DNA of 64,000 nt from JAVJSD01 sp040219575 (GTDB lineage Bacteria; Planctomycetota; Planctomycetia; Pirellulales; Pirellulaceae): contig JAVJSD010000076.1 in NCBI GenBank assembly GCA_040219575.1, positions 31,270 through 95,269 on the forward strand, read 5' to 3'. The translations under genes were made by a program, and so were the position numbers. Below the pieces are notes generated by a model, which saw only the letters and a list, made by a program, of their open reading frames with translations, searched no databases and was not told the origin of the DNA. Positions 30,765 to 39,408 of this stretch are shown here, one piece after another (the stretch's first letter is position 1; every line of letters begins with the position of its first letter).

Positions 30765-33167
30765 GTGACGCCCATTGACCGCCCCACTTCCTGCTGCCCC
30801 TCGAATTCCTTGCCGACTTTCAGTCGTCGCTTGACCGAATGGCTCGTCGCTTGGCGCTGGCCGCTGCTGGCGGTCGCGCTCGCTTTGACGTGCGCGGCGT
30901 TTTGGAGCGCGCAGCGGCTCGACTTCGACCGTTCGATCGAGAACATGTTCGCCGAGGGCGATCCGCTGATTCCGCCCTATCAGAAGCTGAAGCGGACCTT
31001 CGGCGGCAACGAAGTCGTGCTGGTCGTTTATCAAGACGACCAGTTGATGACCGCCGAGGGGCTCGAAAGACTGGAGCGTGTGACCGACGAACTGGCCAGC
31101 GTCGCCGGCGTCCGCGGCGTGCTCAGCCTGGCGAAGATCAACGAGGTGCTGGCCAAGACGGAGAACCTTGGCAAACTGCCGCAGCTTCCGAATTTCTTCA
31201 ATCTCGGCGGCAAGCAACAGGAAAAGCAGCAGCCGACGCCCCCCATCCTGTCGCAAGATAACGCGATGGCGGAGCGTTTCCGGCAGTTGTTCCAGGGTTA
31301 CACACACAACGCCCAAGGCGATATCGCCGCCATCGCCTGCATGCTCATTCCCGAACGGGAAACGGCGGCTTCCCGACGCGATACGATCGACGCCCTGCGG
31401 CGGATCGCGGATTCGCAACACGGCATGATCGCCGGCGAGCCGGTGATGGTGGTCGACGGGTTCCGCTATGTCGAGGAGGACGGGGCGCGGCTGGGATGGT
31501 GGTCGACCATTCTCTTGAGCCTGACGATCATCGCCTGCTTCCGCAGCGTCCGCTGGGTGCTGATTCCGATTCTGGTGGTGCAACTGACGCTGCTGCTGAC
31601 CCGCGCGATTCTGGTCGCCAGCGGCCTGCAACTGAGCATGGTCAGCTCGATGCTGACCGCGATCGTCACGGTGGTGGGCGTGGCGACGGTGGTGCACATC
31701 ATCGTCCGCTTTCGCGAAGCCCGGCTGGCCGGCTGGTCGCCGCGTGGGGCGCTCGTGCAGGCGGGCGGGCTGCTGATGTGGCCGATCGTCGGCGCCTGCC
31801 TGACCGACGCCGTCGGTTTCGCCTCGCTGCTGGTGGCGCAAGTCGGCCCGGTGCAGGACTTCGGCGTGATGATGGCGATCGGCTCGCTGGTGGTGCTGCT
31901 GAGCGTGGCGCTGCTCGTGCCGGGCTTGGCGCTGCTGGGCCGCTTCGACGCCGATCCGCAGTCGGCCTGGGGCGAAGCCTATCTGAGCCACGAACTGCAG
32001 CGGTTGATCGGCTGGGTCGAGGGCGCCCCCAAAACACTCGGCCTGCTGGTCGTCGTGCTGGTGGCGGGGGCGGTGGCGGGCGTCGCGCGCCTGGAGGTCG
32101 AGACCGACTTCACCAACAACTTCCTGCCCAGCAGTCCCATCGTGCAGTCGTATCGCTACATCGAGGAAAACCTCGGCGGCGGCGGCGTGTGGGACGTGAT
32201 GGTTCCCGCGCCGCGGGTGCTCGACAACGACTATCTCGCGCGGGTCCGCAAGCTGGAAGAACGCCTCCGCGCGATTCGCCTCGGCGACGACAACGACGAC
32301 AACACCGACGATTCGGGCGCAGGCGTGCTCACCAAGGTGATCAGCCTGGCCGACGCCGACCTGGCCGCACAGGCCAGTCCCATTCTCGCCGCCATGCCGC
32401 CCGAGATTCGCGCCCAGGGGATGGCGCAGTACATGCAGGACTTCGCCGCCGCCCTCCGCAGCGCCGAGCCGGACGCCGACGGCAACTACTACATGCGGAT
32501 CATGCTGCGGGCCCGCGAACGCCAACCGGCCGAGCAGAAGGAACGGCTCATCCAGCAGGTGCGCAGGATCGTCGGCGAGGAATTTCCCGGTGACGAAAAC
32601 GAACCGGCCGGCGAGGTGACCGGCTTCTTCGTGCTGCTGACGAACCTGATCCACAGCATGGTCCGCGACCAGTGGGTCACCTTCGGCGTGGCGGCGGCCG
32701 GCATCGGGCTGATGATGATGATCGCCTTTCGAAGTCTGACGTTGGCGCTGGTCGCGCTAGTGCCCAACGCGCTGCCGATCCTGATCGTGCTGGGCGGGAT
32801 GGGCTGGCTCGATCTGAAGATCAACATGGGAGCGGCGATGATCGCGGCCGTCTCGATGGGGCTGTCGGTCGACAGCTCGATCCACTACATCACGTCATTC
32901 CGCCGGGCGCGTCGCGCGGGAAAGACCGTCTCGCAATCGCTCTCCGAGGTGCAGCAGACGGTCGGCCGGGCGATGGTGTTTTCGACGCTGGCCCTGATCG
33001 TCGGATTCACGGTTCTTTGCACCAGCCAGTTCGTCCCCACCATCTATTTCGGCACGCTGGTCAGCCTCTCGATGCTCGGCGGGCTGTTGGGCAACCTGCT
33101 CGTCCTCCCCCTGCTGCTGCAACTGGTCATCCGCGACAAACCAATGCCCGCAAGCGCCATCGTTTAA
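30765..33167 (+). CDS. MMPL/RND-superfamily transporter
   Basis: An 800-residue inner-membrane protein of the RND superfamily (HAE3/MMPL type). It shows the tandem layout: TM1 (about 30-50), a large periplasmic domain (about 55-230), a block of five TM segments (about 235-400), then TM7 (about 420-440), a second periplasmic domain (about 445-620) and a final TM block (about 640-795). The proton-relay region in the last block reads SMGLSVDSSIHYI. Cargo is unknown; lipids or hydrophobic compounds are usual. The start is a GTG with only a weak AGAG upstream, so the exact N-terminus is uncertain. The stop codon TAA (33165-33167) lies at the edge of a C-family repeat. Confidence 0.92.
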   Translation: MTPIDRPTSCCPSNSLPTFSRRLTEWLVAWRWPLLAVALALTCAAFWSAQRLDFDRSIENMFAEGDPLIPPYQKLKRTFGGNEVVLVVYQDDQLMTAEGLERLERVTDELASVAGVRGVLSLAKINEVLAKTENLGKLPQLPNFFNLGGKQQEKQQPTPPILSQDNAMAERFRQLFQGYTHNAQGDIAAIACMLIPERETAASRRDTIDALRRIADSQHGMIAGEPVMVVDGFRYVEEDGARLGWWSTILLSLTIIACFRSVRWVLIPILVVQLTLLLTRAILVASGLQLSMVSSMLTAIVTVVGVATVVHIIVRFREARLAGWSPRGALVQAGGLLMWPIVGACLTDAVGFASLLVAQVGPVQDFGVMMAIGSLVVLLSVALLVPGLALLGRFDADPQSAWGEAYLSHELQRLIGWVEGAPKTLGLLVVVLVAGAVAGVARLEVETDFTNNFLPSSPIVQSYRYIEENLGGGGVWDVMVPAPRVLDNDYLARVRKLEERLRAIRLGDDNDDNTDDSGAGVLTKVISLADADLAAQASPILAAMPPEIRAQGMAQYMQDFAAALRSAEPDADGNYYMRIMLRARERQPAEQKERLIQQVRRIVGEEFPGDENEPAGEVTGFFVLLTNLIHSMVRDQWVTFGVAAAGIGLMMMIAFRSLTLALVALVPNALPILIVLGGMGWLDLKINMGAAMIAAVSMGLSVDSSIHYITSFRRARRAGKTVSQSLSEVQQTVGRAMVFSTLALIVGFTVLCTSQFVPTIYFGTLVSLSMLGGLLGNLLVLPLLLQLVIRDKPMPASAIV

Positions 33168-33340
33168 CTTTAACGGCAAGCCGCGCAGGCGTCGGCGGAA
33201 CGTTTGGTCCACGTTTCTTGCTGCCTGAAGCGTTAGGCGTAATCCGACGCACCGATAAGCCAGGGAATGCGCACGAGCCTGCAATCGCTGGAGACTTTCT
33301 TGCAACGGTCCGCCGTCGCCTGCGGCTTGCCGTTAAACGA
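33162..33340. repeat. C-family inverted-repeat element, copy 1
   Basis: The left arm (TTTAACGGCAAGCCG..., 33169-33198) and right arm (33301-33340, ending CTTGCCGTTAAACGA) are inverted around about 100 bp. The left edge shows a duplicated TTTAAC, and the first copy supplies the stop codon of the MMPL gene. The element fills the gap between two convergent genes. Confidence 0.75.
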
Positions 33341-33359
33341 TTGATTGCGTGCAACGCGT

Positions 33360-34700
33360 CTACGGCGAGTCCGCGAGGCAGTACAGCCGCTTGCTGGAGC
33401 GTACCAGCAGGCGGTCGCCGGCGATGGCGGGCGTGGACATATACATTTCGTCGGCCGGAAGCTTGTTCGTCGGCAGCGGTTTGAAATTGTCGGCGGCGTC
33501 GAAAACAAATGTCTCGCCGAATTCGTTCAGGCAGAAAACCTTGCCGCCGTAGGCCCAGGGTGAGGCGGTGAAACTGCGGCCGCCGGGAATGCGCGTCAGT
33601 TCGACCTGCGGCTCGCCCGTCTTGGCGTCGAAGACGGCGTAAAAGCCGCGGTCGTACAGTACAAACAACGAGTCGCCATAAACCAGCGTCGAAGGGTTGT
33701 AGGGAGCGGCGGCCGGCTGCGACCAGGCGATCGACTCGTTTGTCGTTTCGTCGTCCTGCAGACTGATGTCGCCTTCGGCGCCGGGGCGGATGGCGAAGAT
33801 CGGTTTCTGCCGGTCGAGCACGTAGCCCGAACTGACGTACAGCAGGCCATGCGCCGTATAGGGCGTGGCGATGGTGATGCTTGAGGCGCCGCCCAGTTCG
33901 TAGAGCAACTGGCCGTCGAGATCGTAGGCGCGGGTCTTGCCGGTGCCGGGCGTGATGATCTCGGTCCGCTGTTCGTTCCGCCAGACGTACGGCGTGGCCC
34001 AGTTGCTCTTCTCGTCGCGGTCGACCTTCCAGATTTCCTTTCCCGTGGCCGCGTCGAGGGCCAGTAGGTACGAGGCGTCCTCGTTATCGCTGACGACGTA
34101 GATCCGCCCCTGGTGCAATACGGGCGAGGCGGCGGTGCCCCAACCGAAGCGCGTCTTCACGGGCGGCATGTCCCGCTGCCAGACCTGCTCGCCCTCGAGC
34201 GTGAGGCAGAAAAGGCCGACGTCGCCGAACAACACGTAGACGTGTTCGCCGTCGGTGACGGGCGTCTCGGATGCGTAGCTGTTCTTGATGTGCCGCGGCG
34301 TCTCCGGCGCGCCGCGATGCAGCGTCTTCTCCCACAGCGGCTTGCCGGAGGCGAGGTCGAGGCAGACGGCCCGCCACGCGTGCGGCACGTCGGGCGGCTC
34401 CAGCCGGTTGCCGCCGAAGTAGAGGCCCGGCTTGGCCGCTTCGGGTTCTCCTTCGTCGCGGACGACCGTCGTCAAGAACACCCTGCCGCCGGTGACGATC
34501 GGCGACGACCAGCCGCGGCCGGCGATCTCGCGGGACCAGGCGACGTTCTCAGTTTCGCTCCACGTGTCCGGCAAGTTCGCATTCTCGGCGACGCCGCGCG
34601 CCCCCGGTCCGCGAAACTGCCGCCACTCTTGGCCTTGGGCCGGAACACCGACTGCGGTGCAGACGCAGACGACAGAAAACAAGACCGCAAAGCGCAGCAT
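33360..34700 (-). CDS. Secreted PQQ-type beta-propeller repeat protein
   Basis: A 446-residue protein with a Sec signal peptide (residues 1-24, MLRFAVLFSVVCVCTAVGVPAQG). It continues WRQFRGPGARG, a common planctomycete start to this family, and then propeller blades with LDLASGKPLWEKT, LLALDAATGKEIWKV and YAVFDAKTGEPQVE. I see no lipobox and no clear cofactor residues, so BamB-like scaffold or unknown enzyme are both possible. It resembles the 19829-21079 protein in architecture but is longer and diverged. It lies downstream of a DUF1501 gene on the same strand, 125 bp away, and converges with the MMPL gene. Confidence 0.9.
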   Translation of the reverse strand: MLRFAVLFSVVCVCTAVGVPAQGQEWRQFRGPGARGVAENANLPDTWSETENVAWSREIAGRGWSSPIVTGGRVFLTTVVRDEGEPEAAKPGLYFGGNRLEPPDVPHAWRAVCLDLASGKPLWEKTLHRGAPETPRHIKNSYASETPVTDGEHVYVLFGDVGLFCLTLEGEQVWQRDMPPVKTRFGWGTAASPVLHQGRIYVVSDNEDASYLLALDAATGKEIWKVDRDEKSNWATPYVWRNEQRTEIITPGTGKTRAYDLDGQLLYELGGASSITIATPYTAHGLLYVSSGYVLDRQKPIFAIRPGAEGDISLQDDETTNESIAWSQPAAAPYNPSTLVYGDSLFVLYDRGFYAVFDAKTGEPQVELTRIPGGRSFTASPWAYGGKVFCLNEFGETFVFDAADNFKPLPTNKLPADEMYMSTPAIAGDRLLVRSSKRLYCLADSP

Positions 34701-34825
34701 GACATTCTCGCGTGTAAGGGATCAACTCGCCGCCGAATACGACGCGTATCATCGTAATCGACGCCGCCAGCGTCCGAAACATCGGCGAGACGGCGGCCGA
34801 CGCTGGCAGCGCCGGCCACGGAGAG

Positions 34826-36220
34826 TCACACAAGCTCTGGCAGCGGATGCGTGCCGGACTCGACGAGGTACTGCGGCCGGCCGTTCAGATCGCGGACCGT
34901 GGCGTGGCTGACGTCGATGCCGAGATTGTGATACAGCGTGGCGAAGATCTCGCCGAAGCTGACGGGGCGATCGACGGCGTGTTCGCCGAGTCGGTTGGTC
35001 GAGCCGATCACCTGACCGGTCCGCATGCCGCCGCCCGCCAATAGAGCGCAGGAGACGCGCGGCCAGTGGTCGCGGCCTCCCTTGGGGTTGATCTTGGGCG
35101 TGCGGCCGAATTCGCCCCATACCACCACCGACACGTCGCGGTCGAGGCCGCGGTCGTACAGGTCGTCGACCAGCGCGGTCACGGCCATGTCCAACAGCGG
35201 CATGTCCTCGCGGGCCCGTTTGAAGTTGCCGTAGGGGGCGCCGTGCCAGTCCCATCGGCTGAAGTTGAGCGACACCACGCGGGCGCCCGCCTCCACGAGC
35301 CGCCGGGCGACGAGGAAGTTCTCCGTCATCTTCGGGGCCCCGCCGACCTGGAAGATTTCGTCATTCTTGCCGTATCGCTCGAGGGTCTTGGCGTCCTCGC
35401 CGGAAATGTCGAGAGCCTCGGCGAGTTGCGAGGAGGTGAGGATGCCCATCGCCTGGCGCGTGAAGGCGTCGACGCCGTCCATCGAACCGCTGGCGTCGGT
35501 CTGGCGGCGGAAACGGTCCATGGCCGACATCAGTTGCCGGCGGTCGCGGAGCCGATCGAGCGTGACGCCCTCGAGCACCATGTTCGGCGCGTTGCGCTGG
35601 GCCTTCTGCGTGTTGTCTTTGGTGCCCTGCCCACCGACTAAGCGGAACGGCGCGTGGGCCATGCCGAGGAAGCCGCCGTCGCCGGGGCTGCCCCAGGGCT
35701 CATGGCCGGTTTTGTAGCAAAGCGTGAGATGCGGCGGCACCGAGGGCGTCGTCGGGCCTTGCAGCTTCGACACCGCGGCCCCCATCGAAGGCCAGCCGCC
35801 CGCCGGACTGCGCCCGCGCGGCGAGCGGCCGGTCATGCACTGGAACGAATCGTGTCCGCCGGCGGCGCCGACGACCGAGCGAATCGGCACGAACCGCTCC
35901 ATCTGCGCGGCGATGCGGGGAAACATCTCGCAGATGTCGATGCCGGAAACGCTGCTGGCGATGGGCGCGAACTCGCCGCGGATTTCGGCCGGTGCGTCGG
36001 TCTTGATGTCCCACATGTCCTGGTGCGGAGGCCCGCCCGGCAGGTAGACGTTGATCACCGCATTATGCGAACTGCCCGTCGCGGCGTGGGCTTCCAGTCG
36101 CAACAACTCGGCCAATGTCAAACCGCCGAGCGCCATGCCGCCGACTTGGAGGAATCCGCGTCGCGAGAGTCCGTCGCAGGTGCTTTTCGATCGATCGGCG
36201 CGGCCGAGAATGGTCAGCAT
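34826..36220 (-). CDS. DUF1501 family protein with Tat signal
   Basis: A 464-residue DUF1501 protein (sulfatase/phosphatase-like fold). The twin-arginine motif SRRGFLQVGG (about residues 19-28) with a following hydrophobic stretch ending at ...AHAAT marks Tat export. Family landmarks are LPGGPPHQDMWD, GGHDSFQCMTGR, WDWHGAPYGNF, VVVWGEFGRTPKIN and DHWPRVSCALLAGGGM. It is diverged from the 11997-13370 copy. In many planctomycetes DUF1501 genes sit next to PSCyt2/PSD1 genes; here its neighbours are a PQQ propeller downstream and a repeat-rich gap upstream. Enzymatic activity is unproven for this family. Confidence 0.92.
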   Translation of the reverse strand: MLTILGRADRSKSTCDGLSRRGFLQVGGMALGGLTLAELLRLEAHAATGSSHNAVINVYLPGGPPHQDMWDIKTDAPAEIRGEFAPIASSVSGIDICEMFPRIAAQMERFVPIRSVVGAAGGHDSFQCMTGRSPRGRSPAGGWPSMGAAVSKLQGPTTPSVPPHLTLCYKTGHEPWGSPGDGGFLGMAHAPFRLVGGQGTKDNTQKAQRNAPNMVLEGVTLDRLRDRRQLMSAMDRFRRQTDASGSMDGVDAFTRQAMGILTSSQLAEALDISGEDAKTLERYGKNDEIFQVGGAPKMTENFLVARRLVEAGARVVSLNFSRWDWHGAPYGNFKRAREDMPLLDMAVTALVDDLYDRGLDRDVSVVVWGEFGRTPKINPKGGRDHWPRVSCALLAGGGMRTGQVIGSTNRLGEHAVDRPVSFGEIFATLYHNLGIDVSHATVRDLNGRPQYLVESGTHPLPELV

Positions 36221-36331
36221 GGGGAAATACCGTGGCGGGGAGTGTTCGTTGGCAGGGATGCTCAGGCAGGACTATGGACGTCGATTATGGCGAAATCGCC
36301 GCCGGAAGGCAAATGCGGCTTGGAGGCGAAA

Positions 36332-36511
36332 CTAGCCCGGATTATTCATGAGCGATCTGCTGCGGGGCCGTAAGTGCTTTCGTGGACGGCGTTGGACTTC
36401 ACGAATCGTCCTCGCCGGATTTCAATCCGACTGCGGGCGATTCGTTCGTCCGCCTTGCCACGAAATCCCTTACGACCTCTCGCGACGAACTTCATGAATA
36501 ATCCGGGCTAG
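36332..36511. mobile_element. MITE-like element with perfect 20-bp terminal inverted repeats
   Basis: The ends are exact reverse complements: CTAGCCCGGATTATTCATGA at 36332-36351 and its complement at 36492-36511. The 180-bp element has no coding capacity. The right end contributes the TAG stop codon (complement of 36508-36510) of the neighbouring small membrane protein. Similar but degraded ends (CCCGAATTATTCATCACG and ATCCGGGCTAG) bracket part of the 24.2-24.5 kb gap. Confidence 0.75.
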
Positions 36512-36870
36512 GATTGTCGTCCTCGCCCCATGAAGAGGAATTCCAACCAATACCGCGGCAATCCCCTTTCGTAAAGCCAGGGTGCTTCAAGCACCAGGAT
36601 CAAAGCCAAAACGGCGAAGATTGCTCCCGCGACCAACATACCACGTCGCCCGGCCGCAACCAGACCGATAGCGGCTCCGATGAGTCCCCAACCAACCGAC
36701 ACCGCACAATACAGAATCGCTATCTCGCCAAGAGACCGTGCGGGAGGAGAACGCACAATCACGATCGCCGCTGCCACGAGGGCCGTAGCGACCAGCAATC
36801 GACGCATCGAAAACCGAAATCGTTGCATTACGAAAATGGACTTGAGCGAACCCCTTAGTTCTTTGTCCAT
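36508..36870 (-). CDS. Small hypothetical membrane protein, 120 aa
   Basis: A 120-residue protein with three probable membrane segments (about 23-40, 48-73 and 76-97). The N-terminus contains FRFSMRRLLVATALVAAAI, a membrane start often seen in short planctomycete proteins, so an internal Met (residue 15 or 21) may be the real start. Neither candidate has a clear ribosome-binding site. The stop codon lies within the terminal repeat of the MITE at 36332-36511, so the C-terminus may have been altered by its insertion. It follows the coiled-coil protein gene by 35 bp on the same strand and could belong to that operon. Function unknown. Confidence 0.6.
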   Translation of the reverse strand: MDKELRGSLKSIFVMQRFRFSMRRLLVATALVAAAIVIVRSPPARSLGEIAILYCAVSVGWGLIGAAIGLVAAGRRGMLVAGAIFAVLALILVLEAPWLYERGLPRYWLEFLFMGRGRQS

Positions 36871-36905
36871 CGCACGGATTCATTCAATTGGCCGCGTATC
36901 GAAGC

Positions 36906-37109
36906 CTAATTCGATTCCGGCTGACGCGCCTCTTCGCTTCCTTCGTACACGGCGAGCTCTTCGTGCAGGCGGGCGATCATCTTGCGGATTCCCGCTTTTG
37001 TGAACCCCTTGGAGCCAAGGGGGTGCGACTGCTTGAGGCTGTCGAGACGCTTCTGCAGATCGCGCAGTTCTTCCTCCGCCTTATCGTATTCGAGTTGATT
37101 CGTAATCAC
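36906..37109 (-). CDS. Small coiled-coil protein, candidate partner of the nucleotidyltransferase
   Basis: A 67-residue charged helical protein (MITNQLEYDKAEEELRDLQK...). It has a heptad-like first helix (about 5-28), a turn with HP (about 29-30), and a second helix ending ELAVYEGSEEA. The MITN...Y start and the helix-HP-helix-YE pattern resemble the N-terminal helical hairpin that precedes the XRE-type HTH in some putative antitoxins. Here no HTH follows. The GTG start overlaps the upstream nucleotidyltransferase stop (GTGA), implying coupled translation and a stoichiometric partner. An antitoxin-like role is inference. Confidence 0.72.
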   Translation of the reverse strand: MITNQLEYDKAEEELRDLQKRLDSLKQSHPLGSKGFTKAGIRKMIARLHEELAVYEGSEEARQPESN

Positions 37110-37636
37110 CGTTCAATCTCCACAAGCCCCTTGCGGCGGCCGTCCGCCTCTCGTGTTCTGCTGAAGAATTCTACCCATTCCCAATCGCGTATATCCTCGG
37201 CTGCGAAGATCTCCTCAGGTTGGCGGGTCAAAAGCATGTCCTCCAACTCGACAGCGGCCTCAATCCCTTGGAGCACTAGCCCGAAGCGTAAGCGAGGAGG
37301 CACTTCGAAAACGGATCCGGCGTCCAGGTTCGATGGCTTTGATTTCGTCCCATCGCGCTCCACCTTGCTCACGCATCGGGCTAGTTCTTCGAAGTCGCTG
37401 GGGAGAAGAACGACAGCGTCGATGTCATGCGGCTCCGCCTTGGTGGTGACAAAGCTTCCGTCGATCAAGAATCGATGCACCCCTGTCAACCGGGCAAGCT
37501 CAAGCCATTGTCGCAGCCTCAGAATCAGACGTCGGCGACGCCGAGTCGAAGCCCCAAACCGAAAGGTGACCTCCGTCTCGGTCGCCGTGTGGAGCCCCAC
37601 AGGCAGGTATCCATCCTCACGAAAGTCGGGAATCAT
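37106..37636 (-). CDS. Nucleotidyltransferase-like protein (DUF6932-type)
   Basis: A 176-residue soluble protein beginning MIPDFREDGYLPVGLH. It contains the core nucleotidyltransferase signature: G60-S61 followed by DID (D71, D73) in the context FLIDGSFVTTKAEPHDIDAV. That is the GS...DxD arrangement of the Pol-beta superfamily, with both metal-binding acids intact. The opening residues and signature match what I recall of DUF6932, a family with this fold and no proven function. Its start ATG overlaps the pectate lyase stop (ATGA) and its own stop overlaps the next start, so three genes are chained. The region looks by eye less GC-rich than its neighbours, which hints at acquisition. Confidence 0.82.
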   Translation of the reverse strand: MIPDFREDGYLPVGLHTATETEVTFRFGASTRRRRRLILRLRQWLELARLTGVHRFLIDGSFVTTKAEPHDIDAVVLLPSDFEELARCVSKVERDGTKSKPSNLDAGSVFEVPPRLRFGLVLQGIEAAVELEDMLLTRQPEEIFAAEDIRDWEWVEFFSRTREADGRRKGLVEIER

Positions 37637-39060
37637 CGCTCACGATCCGCCTCCAGAAACTTGCTCAGCAGTTCGAGGTTCCGTGAAAAGACCTCGCTGG
37701 CGAGGTATTGTTCGCCCTCGCGGAACTTGGGCTGGCCGACGAGCGGTTCGCCGGCGAAGCGGCTCATCCAGCGGCCTTGGTCGTCGAGGCTGCGGATGAC
37801 GTCGGCGGCTTGCGCAGCGAGCGGTGCGCTGGTGTCGGCGACGGCGGGCGAACCGTTCTTGAGCGCCGCGTAGCGCCGCTGCAGTTCGTCGAGATTCGCC
37901 TCGGTCTTCCAACCGTAGTGGCTGGGCAGGTCGGAGTCGTCGTAGGTCAGCGAGTAGTCGCGGCCGCGGCGGGTCATGTAGAGCGGGCGGTTCGTCTCCA
38001 GTTCATAGTAGCGAGCCAGGCGGCCGTCGGAGAGTAACGAGCGTTTGAGATACGCCAACGCGGCGGGAATCGGTTCGAGATACTTGGCGTCGCCGGTCTG
38101 CTCGTAGATCGTCATCAGCGTCTCGACGGCGTCTTGCGACTCACGGCCCGAGACGGCGGGCGGTTCGAAGCGGCGGGCCCAGATCGGCTGCATGGCGTAG
38201 TTGTACTGCTGCGCCCAGGCGGGCTGCGGCTGGGGCATCTGCGAGAGAATCAGAAAGTCGCCCAGTTTGGCGAGCGCCTTCTGGTAGCGCTCGTCCTGGT
38301 AAATCTCGTGGGCGTCGATGAGCACGGCCGCCACCGTGCCGACCAGGCCGTCGTTCAGCGTGTAGTAGTCCCAATACTCCTTGATCCGGCCCTCGGTGCG
38401 CCAGTCGTACTTGGGGAAGTTCGCCTTCACGGGCGGGATGTCTTTCTCAATCGGACCCTTCCAGACCTGCGGGAACGCGCCGCAAGGGAACTGCGCCTTG
38501 AGCAATGCGTCGAGGGCGAACGTCGCCGCCTCGTGGATCTTTTCGTTCTTGAAGTCGTGCGCGCGATCGGCGTGCATCAACAGGCGGATCGCGCCCTGCG
38601 AGATGCCGTCGTCGAGCGTGGAGTTGTTCTTGCCGCGGCCCTTGCCGTTGCGGTACTCGGCCACGCGCTCTCCGCGGGGATTGAAGTCGACCGCATTGGT
38701 CCAGCCGCCGCCGACCAGTTGCCCATGGACGAGCGCTTCGGCCGCTTCGGTGGCGGCGTCGAGATAGAAGCGGTCGCCCGTCGCCTCGTACGCCCGCAGA
38801 TAAGCCAGGCCGACCGTCGGCGTGCCGGGCGGCTGCACCCAGATCTGATCGGGCGAGGCCACGCCTTCGCCCAGCCGCCGCTGCAGGTCGGGCGAGTAGT
38901 AGTACACGTATCCGCCGTGTCGGGCGACCTGGTCGTGGTAGTAGCCGGCGGCCTTCCGCATGGCGGCGAGCGTCTCTTCACGTGAAGGCTGCTGGGCCGT
39001 CGCCGCGACGGGGGCGAGGCATACCAGCCCCAAGAAAACGCATAGCAGTCGAATCGACAT
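37633..39060 (-). CDS. Secreted pectate lyase, PL10-type
   Basis: A 475-residue exported protein, started at ATG 39060 to give the signal peptide MSIRLLCVFLGLVCLAPVAATA. The all-helical toroid has motifs I associate with family 10 polysaccharide lyases: FPQVWKGP, YYTLNDGLVG, AWAQQYNYAMQP and ARRFEPPAVSGRESQ. The last resembles the conserved ARAYE-P-SGxES block in Pel10A-type enzymes. The enzyme would cleave polygalacturonate or a related uronate polymer outside the cytoplasm. Substrate is inference, since planctomycete members are often only distantly related to characterised lyases. Its stop codon overlaps the start of the nucleotidyltransferase-like gene, an unusual pairing. No other pectin genes are nearby. 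Confidence 0.8.
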   Translation of the reverse strand: MSIRLLCVFLGLVCLAPVAATAQQPSREETLAAMRKAAGYYHDQVARHGGYVYYYSPDLQRRLGEGVASPDQIWVQPPGTPTVGLAYLRAYEATGDRFYLDAATEAAEALVHGQLVGGGWTNAVDFNPRGERVAEYRNGKGRGKNNSTLDDGISQGAIRLLMHADRAHDFKNEKIHEAATFALDALLKAQFPCGAFPQVWKGPIEKDIPPVKANFPKYDWRTEGRIKEYWDYYTLNDGLVGTVAAVLIDAHEIYQDERYQKALAKLGDFLILSQMPQPQPAWAQQYNYAMQPIWARRFEPPAVSGRESQDAVETLMTIYEQTGDAKYLEPIPAALAYLKRSLLSDGRLARYYELETNRPLYMTRRGRDYSLTYDDSDLPSHYGWKTEANLDELQRRYAALKNGSPAVADTSAPLAAQAADVIRSLDDQGRWMSRFAGEPLVGQPKFREGEQYLASEVFSRNLELLSKFLEADRER

Positions 39061-39408
39061 GAGGATCTTTCGCGTTGGAAACGAGATTCGAGACAAGCGG
39101 CCGGCCCCGGCCCCTCTAGGAGAATTCAATGGCGCAAGCCGGTCAATCCGCAAGGGCGTAAATTTCGTGACCTAGACTTTGGAGGACGGGTTTGAACGCC
39201 AATGCGCCCCTGGTATTGGTGCAATTCCATCGGCTATCGAGGCCTGCATGGCGAATGCCGACGATGCCGCTCGAAGGATCGCTACACGGCAAGCCGAAGG
39301 CGTCGGCGTGCGCACGACTCTGCATTCGCTGCATGCGTTCCTGTAACGATCCGCCGACGCCTTCGGCTCGCCGTTAAACGAATGAAATGCAGGTTCATGG
39401 GAGCGGTC
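39061..39408. other. 348-bp divergent intergenic region with a C-family repeat
   Basis: The gap separates the leftward pectate lyase operon from the rightward ABC transporter. It holds a C-family element at 39286-39381, whose right arm ends 27 bp before the ABC ATPase start. I see no clear promoter hexamers on either side. Confidence 0.5.
39286..39381. repeat. C-family inverted-repeat element, copy 2
   Basis: The left arm ACGGCAAGCCGAAGGCGTCGGCG (39286-39308, given by position) pairs with the right arm at 39347-39381, which ends CTCGCCGTTAAACGA. The loop contains TGCATTCGCTGCATGC. Confidence 0.7.
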
